DNA of 64,000 nucleotides, from positions 186,001 through 250,000 of the forward strand of contig NZ_FNHX01000001.1 of NCBI RefSeq assembly GCF_900103405.1, in the 5' to 3' direction. Position 1 is the first letter of the stretch. Each line of letters begins with the position of its first letter. The notes below the pieces were generated by a model. The model saw only the letters and a program-made list of their open reading frames with translations. It did not search any database and was not told the origin of the DNA. Shown in pieces: positions 57,165 through 64,000 of this stretch. The translations under genes and the position numbers were made by a program. Source of the DNA: Polaromonas sp. JS666. GTDB taxonomy: Bacteria > Pseudomonadota > Gammaproteobacteria > Burkholderiales > Burkholderiaceae_C.

Positions 57165-57551
57165 ACCCGGATTATCCAGCCTCGCGGCCGGCCCAAAACG
57201 ACCGGCTGCCGGGCTCGCACCTCCGGGACGGCCGGCTTGCTGCCAAATTGATAGCTTGGGCGTCAGGCTGGGTGCCGCTGGGGCGGCATTGGTGCCGCTG
57301 CTTTGAGGCCGGCCCGCCACGGCAGGCCGGTAGCCGCACCGGCCGGTGCGTGCGGCGCGAAGCAAAGTGTTTCACGCCGGCCCCGTCAAGGGCCTTTTTC
57401 CCGGCAAAATCCCGGTCCCGCTCGGGTAACATGGCGGACCGTGCCGCTTGCCGAAAGCGGCACCCGATATGCCAGCGTTGTTGTAAAAACGCTATAAAAA
57501 TCAACGAGTTAGCCTAGGGCTAACCGCAAGCTCACAAAAACAGGGACAGCC
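57165..57551. other. Divergent intergenic region between dapC and smc
   Basis: 387 bases with promoters for both directions. A perfect 9+9 inverted repeat, GTGCCGCTT/AAGCGGCAC (57441-57449 and 57455-57463), lies about 90 bases before smc. CCAAATTGATAGCTT (57242-57256) resembles a short AT-rich intergenic repeat motif common in this family. No gene is seen. Confidence 0.45.
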
Positions 57552-60500
57552 GTGCGTCTCAATTCGATCAAGCTATCTGGTTTCAAGTCATTCGCGGAGC
57601 CCACCAATTTTGTATTACCGGGCCAACTGGTGGGTGTGGTGGGCCCCAACGGCTGCGGCAAGTCCAACATCATGGACGCGGTGCGCTGGGTGCTGGGCGA
57701 GAGCAAGGCCTCTGAACTGCGCGGTGAGTCCATGCAGGACGTGATTTTCAACGGCACCACCTCGCGCAAGCCGGCCAGCCGCTCCAGCGTGGAACTGGTG
57801 TTCGACAACGCCGACCACCGCGCCGGCGGCCAGTGGGGCCAGTTTGTCGAGATCGCCGTCAAGCGCGTGCTCACGCGCGACGGCACTTCCAGCTACTACA
57901 TCAACAACCAGCCGGTGCGCCGCCGTGACGTGCAGGACGTGTTCCTGGGTACCGGCCTGGGCCCGCGCGCCTACGCCATCATCGGCCAGGGCACCATCAG
58001 CCGCATCATCGAGTCCAAGCCCGAAGAGCTGCGCCTGTTCCTCGAGGAAGCCGCCGGGGTTTCCAAGTACAAGGAACGCCGCCGCGAGACGGCCAACCGC
58101 CTGTCCGACACCCGCGAAAACCTGACCCGCGTCGAAGACATCCTGCGCGAACTCAACGCCAACCTGGACCGGCTGGAAAAGCAGGCCGAAGTGGCCCTGC
58201 GCTACAACACCCTGCACGCCGATGCCAGCCTCAAGCAGCACCAGCTGTGGTTTTTGAAGCGCGCCGAAAGCGAGGCCGACCAGGCCAAGGTCAAGGCCGA
58301 TGCCGAAAAGGCGGTGAACGACCTGGAAAGCCGCGTGGCCGATTTGCGCCACATCGAGGCCGACCTGGAAACCATACGCCAGGCGCACTACGCGGCCGGC
58401 GACCAGGTCAACCAGGCCCAGGGCAAGCTGTATGAGGCCAGTGCCGAAGTCGGCCGGCTGGAAGCCGAGATCCGTTTCGTGGTCGACGGCCGCCAGCGCG
58501 TCGAGCAGCGGCTGAACCAGCTCAAGGAACAAACCGCGCAGTGGGCGACCCGCAAGGAAGACGCCGCCGTCGAGACCGAAAGCCTGGCCGCCCAGGCCAT
58601 CGAAGCCGAGGAAAAGGCCGAACTGTTGGCCGCGCAGACCGAAGAACACCTGACGCAGCTGCCGGCCCTTGAGGACGCGCTGCGCCAGGCCCAGGCCAAG
58701 GCCAACGAGCAGCGCACCAGCGTGGGCCAGGTGCAGCAGCAGATCCAGGTGCTGGCCGCCGACCAGCGCAACATCGAGGAGCAGTCGCGCAGCCTGGGCT
58801 TGCGCCTGGAAAAGCTCACGGCCGACCGCAACGCGCTCAATGCGCCCGACGAAGCCCGCCTGGCCAACCTGAACACCCAGTTCGCCGCCGCGCAGGAAGC
58901 CCAGGCCGAAGCCGAAGCCCGCTTGCACGAGCTGACCGAGAGCGTGCCCCAGCTCGACGAAGAGCGCCGCACGCTGCAGCAGACCGTCAACACCGAATCG
59001 GCCAAGCGGGCCGACCTGTCGGCGCGCATGGAAGCCCTCAAGGCCTTGCAGGAAAAGGTCAAAACCGACGGCAAACTCAAGCCCTGGCTGGCCAAGCACG
59101 GCCTGGACGGCCTGCAGGGCCTGTGGAGCCGCATCCACATCGAGCAGGGCTGGGAGAATGCGCTGGAAGCCGCTCTCAGAGAGCGGCTTGGCGCCCTTGA
59201 GGTGTCCCGGCTCGACATGGTGCGCGGCTTTGCCGGCAGCGACGGGCAGGGCACGCCGCCGGCCAAGCTTGCGTTTTACTCGCCGCCCAGCGCTGCCGCG
59301 CCCGCGCGCGTCAATCCCGCGATCAACCTCAAGCCCCTGACCGAGCTGCTGCGCCTGAACGACGCCGGCCAGTCGGCGCTGCTGGGCGACTGGCTCAACG
59401 GTTGCTACACCGCGGGTAGCCTGGACGACGCGCTGGCCGCGCGCGACAAGCTGCAGGCCGGCGAGGTGATCTATGTGCAAAGCGGCCATGCCGTGACGCA
59501 CCACAGCGTGAGTTTTTACGCCCAGGATTCCGAGCAGGCGGGCCTGTTGGCGCGCGCCCAGGAAATTGAAAACCTCGACAAGCAACTCAAGGCCCAAGCC
59601 CTGATCAGCGAAGAAGCCCGCTCCGCGCTGGTGCGTGCCGAAGCCGCCTATGCCGATGCCGCCCAGCGCCTGGCCACGGCACGCCGCGAAACCGCCGAAG
59701 GCCAGAGCCGTACCCACGAGCTGCAGGTCGAAGTGCTGCGCCTCACGCAGCTGGCCGAGCAGACCCGCGCCCGCAGCGAGCAGATCCAGGCCGACATGGC
59801 CGAAATCGAAGCCCAGCTCGGCGAATTGCAGGAGCGCAAGGTCACGGCCGAGGGCCGCTTTGAAGAGCTGGACATGCAGCTGGCCGACAGCCAGGAACGC
59901 CATGCCCAACTCGACGACCGCGTGATAGAGACCGAACGCAAGCTCGGCGAGTCGCGCGAGCAGCAGCGCACGCTGGAGCGCCAGGCCCAGGAAGCCGCCT
60001 TCGCGCTGCGCAGCCTGGCCTCGCGCCGCGAGGAACTGACCCGCTCCATCGACATGGCCGCCCAGCAGGCGGCCTCCATCGCCAGCGAGGAGGCGCAGGC
60101 CCGCGAAGAGCTGTCGCGCCTGACCGATGCCGCCGCGCAGGCCGGCCTGCAAAGCGCCCTGAGCGTCAAGCTCGAGCGCGAGGCCGACCTGGGCGCCAAA
60201 CGCAGCCAGTACGACGACCTGACCAGCAAGCTGCGCGCCAGCGACGAGCGCCGCCTGCAGCTCGAGCGCGAGCTCGACCCGCTGCGCCAGCGCATCACCG
60301 AGTTCCAGCTCAAGGAACAGGCCGCGCGCCTGGGCTTCGAGCAGTACGAGCAGTTGCTGGCCGACGCCCAGGCCGACCTCGCCGCTGTGGAGCAGTCCAT
60401 ACAGTCCGGCAATGTGCGCCTCACGGGCCTGCAGGGCGAAATCGACCGCATCAACCGCGAAATCCAGTCGCTGGGAGCCGTCAACCTGGCCGCGCTTGAT

Positions 60501-61088
60501 GAGCTGAGCGCCGCGCGCGAACGCAAGCAGTTCCTCGATTCGCAGTCCAAGGACCTCAACGAGGCCATGACCACGTTGGAAGACGCGATCAAGAAGATCG
60601 ACATCGAAACGCGCGACCTGCTCTCCAGCACCTTCGACACCGTCAACGGTCATTTCGGCCGCATGTTCCCCGAGCTTTTCGGCGGCGGCAACGCCAAGCT
60701 CATGATGACGGGCGAGGAAATCCTCGACGCCGGCGTGCAGGTGATCGCCCAGCCGCCCGGCAAGAAGAACCAGACCATCCACCTGCTGTCCGGCGGCGAA
60801 AAAGCGCTGACTGCCATCGCGCTGGTGTTCGCCATCTTTCAGCTCAACCCAGCGCCTTTCTGCCTGCTGGATGAGGTCGACGCGCCGCTGGACGACGCCA
60901 ACACCGAGCGTTATGCCAAGCTGGTGCGCTCCATGAGCAAGGAAACCCAGTTCCTGTTCATCAGCCACAACAAGATCGCGATGGAAATGGCCGAGCAGCT
61001 GATAGGTGTGACCATGCAGGAGCAGGGTGTCTCGCGCATCGTGGCCGTGGACATGGAAGCCGCTATTGGCTTCGCCGAGGCGGCCTGA
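57552..61088 (+). CDS. smc: Chromosome segregation protein SMC
   Basis: 1178 residues; the GTG at 57552 follows CAGGGA and begins the conserved RLNSIKLSGFKSFAEPTNF. N-terminal Walker A VGPNGCGKSNIMDAVRWVLG; long coiled coils (about 170-505 and 680-1010) flank a hinge region (about 510-670); the C-terminal half has the signature HLLSGGEKALTAIALVFAIF and Walker B FCLLDEVDAPLDDANTERYA. It condenses and organises the chromosome with ScpA/ScpB, which are not in this window. Followed by zipA after 7 bases. Confidence 0.97.
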   Translation: MRLNSIKLSGFKSFAEPTNFVLPGQLVGVVGPNGCGKSNIMDAVRWVLGESKASELRGESMQDVIFNGTTSRKPASRSSVELVFDNADHRAGGQWGQFVEIAVKRVLTRDGTSSYYINNQPVRRRDVQDVFLGTGLGPRAYAIIGQGTISRIIESKPEELRLFLEEAAGVSKYKERRRETANRLSDTRENLTRVEDILRELNANLDRLEKQAEVALRYNTLHADASLKQHQLWFLKRAESEADQAKVKADAEKAVNDLESRVADLRHIEADLETIRQAHYAAGDQVNQAQGKLYEASAEVGRLEAEIRFVVDGRQRVEQRLNQLKEQTAQWATRKEDAAVETESLAAQAIEAEEKAELLAAQTEEHLTQLPALEDALRQAQAKANEQRTSVGQVQQQIQVLAADQRNIEEQSRSLGLRLEKLTADRNALNAPDEARLANLNTQFAAAQEAQAEAEARLHELTESVPQLDEERRTLQQTVNTESAKRADLSARMEALKALQEKVKTDGKLKPWLAKHGLDGLQGLWSRIHIEQGWENALEAALRERLGALEVSRLDMVRGFAGSDGQGTPPAKLAFYSPPSAAAPARVNPAINLKPLTELLRLNDAGQSALLGDWLNGCYTAGSLDDALAARDKLQAGEVIYVQSGHAVTHHSVSFYAQDSEQAGLLARAQEIENLDKQLKAQALISEEARSALVRAEAAYADAAQRLATARRETAEGQSRTHELQVEVLRLTQLAEQTRARSEQIQADMAEIEAQLGELQERKVTAEGRFEELDMQLADSQERHAQLDDRVIETERKLGESREQQRTLERQAQEAAFALRSLASRREELTRSIDMAAQQAASIASEEAQAREELSRLTDAAAQAGLQSALSVKLEREADLGAKRSQYDDLTSKLRASDERRLQLERELDPLRQRITEFQLKEQAARLGFEQYEQLLADAQADLAAVEQSIQSGNVRLTGLQGEIDRINREIQSLGAVNLAALDELSAARERKQFLDSQSKDLNEAMTTLEDAIKKIDIETRDLLSSTFDTVNGHFGRMFPELFGGGNAKLMMTGEEILDAGVQVIAQPPGKKNQTIHLLSGGEKALTAIALVFAIFQLNPAPFCLLDEVDAPLDDANTERYAKLVRSMSKETQFLFISHNKIAMEMAEQLIGVTMQEQGVSRIVAVDMEAAIGFAEAA

Positions 61089-61095
61089 TCCCCGT

Positions 61096-62181
61096 ATGAG
61101 TAGTTTGCAGATCAGTCTGGCGGTGGTGGGCGGCCTGGTGCTGGCCGGCGTCGTGGCCCACAGCGCCTGGTCCTCACGCCGGAACCTGCCCAAGCGCGCC
61201 ACACCCGAGGCCGCGCCTGCGCCGGAAACTCCCGCCGCGGCGGATCAGCAGCCGCCAACTGCAGGCGAAGGCGAGGCTGAACGGCTGGAGCCCAGCTTTG
61301 ACGCCGACTCGGGCCTGGCTTCGCTGAACGCGCTGACCCGGCTCACCACGCCCGAGCGCAAGCCCGGCCTGGACATCCTGATCGACGCCATGGCGGCCAT
61401 CGCCCTGGACAACGTGGTTTCGGGCGAGGCCGCGCTGGCTGCCATGCCCAGCACGCGCCGCGCCGGCAGCAAGCCTTTCGGCGTTGAGGGCCTGAGCGTC
61501 ATCACCGGCGAATGGGAGTTCCCGACGGCCGGCCACCGCTACAGCGCTTTCCAGTGCGGCGTGCAATTGGCCAATCGCACCGGCGCGCTCAACCAGATCG
61601 AATACTCCGAATTTGTCATGAAGGCCCAGGCCTTTGCCGACGCCGTGGGCGGTGAGCCCGAGTTCCCCGAAATGCTGGACGAGGTCGCCCGCGCCCGCGA
61701 ACTCGACCAGTTCGCCAGCGCCCACGATGCGCAGCTCAGTTTCACGCTTCGCGCCGTCAACACCGCCTGGAGCCCCGGCTATGTGCAGCAAAGCGCGGCC
61801 CGGCTCGGTTTTGTGCCGGGCTCCATCCCCGGCCGCATGGTGCTGCCGGCTAGCCAGCCGGGCCATGCGCCCATCCTGGGCCTGGCTTTCGACACCCAGG
61901 CCGCCATGGCCGAAGACCCCGAACAGACGGCCTTGCGCGAACTCACGCTGTCGCTGGATGTGCCCCAGGTGCTGCGCTCCGAGCAGCCCTTCGCCCGCAT
62001 GTGCGAGGCGGCGCTGTCCCTGGCCGCCAATATGGACGGCGTGATCATCGACGACAACGGCAACCTGATCCGCCCCGAGGCCATGGAAGTCATACATGCC
62101 GACCTCGAGCAGCTCTATGACACGCTGGACAGCCGCGATTTGTCGGCCGGCTCGGTGCTGGGGCGCCGGCTTTTTTCCTGA
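61096..62181 (+). CDS. zipA: Cell division protein ZipA homolog
   Basis: 361 residues from the ATG at 61096; the frame to 61027 overlaps smc. N-terminal membrane span SLQISLAVVGGLVLAGVVAH, a Pro/Ala/Glu-rich linker (about 35-75), and a C-terminal domain whose end (SLDVPQVLRSEQPFARMCEA and GVIIDDNGNLIRPEAMEVIH) matches the FtsZ-binding ZipA_C fold. The linker is short compared with E. coli ZipA. It tethers FtsZ to the inner membrane. The smc-zipA-ligA order is usual in betaproteobacteria. Confidence 0.85.
   Translation: MSSLQISLAVVGGLVLAGVVAHSAWSSRRNLPKRATPEAAPAPETPAAADQQPPTAGEGEAERLEPSFDADSGLASLNALTRLTTPERKPGLDILIDAMAAIALDNVVSGEAALAAMPSTRRAGSKPFGVEGLSVITGEWEFPTAGHRYSAFQCGVQLANRTGALNQIEYSEFVMKAQAFADAVGGEPEFPEMLDEVARARELDQFASAHDAQLSFTLRAVNTAWSPGYVQQSAARLGFVPGSIPGRMVLPASQPGHAPILGLAFDTQAAMAEDPEQTALRELTLSLDVPQVLRSEQPFARMCEAALSLAANMDGVIIDDNGNLIRPEAMEVIHADLEQLYDTLDSRDLSAGSVLGRRLFS

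Positions 62182-64000
<1,819 letters not shown>

Noticed and set aside
57165-57365. N-terminal extension of the dapC frame
   Set aside because: No homology to aminotransferases before the ATG at 57164; it covers the intergenic promoter region.
57615-61202. Very long open frame antisense to smc (1195 codons)
   Set aside because: It mirrors the smc gene, whose GC-rich third positions keep the opposite frame open; its translation is low-complexity and matches no family.

Overview
This window is chromosomal DNA from a GC-rich betaproteobacterium. Gene content and order point to Burkholderiales, family Comamonadaceae, most like Polaromonas or a close relative. Supporting signs are the runs purD-hemF-nadD-rsfS-rlmH-maf-rng, dapC-dapD-pilU-dapE-prmB and smc-zipA-ligA, a solitary Bug-type solute receptor, and an FNT nitrite channel followed by a PP2C-kinase fusion. 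This placement comes from recognised protein families, not from a database search. Coding density is high and many neighbouring genes overlap by ATGA.

Layout. 1-2.8 kb: a nitrite/formate channel behind a structured leader that looks like an ANTAR-controlled attenuator, then a phosphatase-kinase fusion. 2.8-5.9 kb: a TetR regulator and a hydrolase-glycosyltransferase fusion, bounded on the far side by a decayed copy of the kinase gene's 3' end, so probably an insertion. 5.9-8.7 kb: a small periplasmic protein, a Bug receptor and an EVE-domain protein. 8.7-12.5 kb: an AT-richer two-gene island coding for a GreA-C-like/superfamily I helicase and a PD-(D/E)XK nuclease, the best candidate here for an undescribed defence-type module. 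12.8-16 kb: an ArsR regulator with a cupin/DUF2867-like partner, a TEX30-like hydrolase, an inverted repeat element and small orphan genes.

16-27.4 kb: one long leftward cluster for pyrimidine salvage and catabolism. It has the URC pathway genes (urc1-like, urc4-like and upp as the URC6 equivalent), a BMP-type nucleoside ABC transporter (binding protein, ATPase, two permeases), a lipoprotein nucleosidase, a VOC protein, a GNAT acetyltransferase and cytosine deaminase. The genes suggest import of nucleosides and bases, release of the base, deamination of cytosine to uracil, conversion to UMP and ring opening through the URC route. 27.5-29 kb: a HerA-like ATPase.

29-36.5 kb: a rightward housekeeping run (yebC, small membrane protein, purD, hemF, nadD, rsfS, rlmH, maf, rng). 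36.5-44.1 kb: LPS/surface polysaccharide genes on both strands (deacetylase, four glycosyltransferases, msbA, an O-antigen ligase family protein). 44.1-46.8 kb: tolB-pal-cpoB, directly coupled to the last glycosyltransferase. 46.9-49.1 kb: a YeeE/YedE transporter, tcdA and two tandem tRNA-Lys genes with promoter and terminator.

49.1-57.2 kb: leftward genes (membrane-associated hypothetical, YheS-type ABC-F, then the lysine/DAP operon dapC-dapD-pilU-dapE-prmB). 57.5-64 kb: rightward smc, zipA and the first 594 codons of ligA, which runs off the window. Most other long open frames are antisense shadows caused by high GC.
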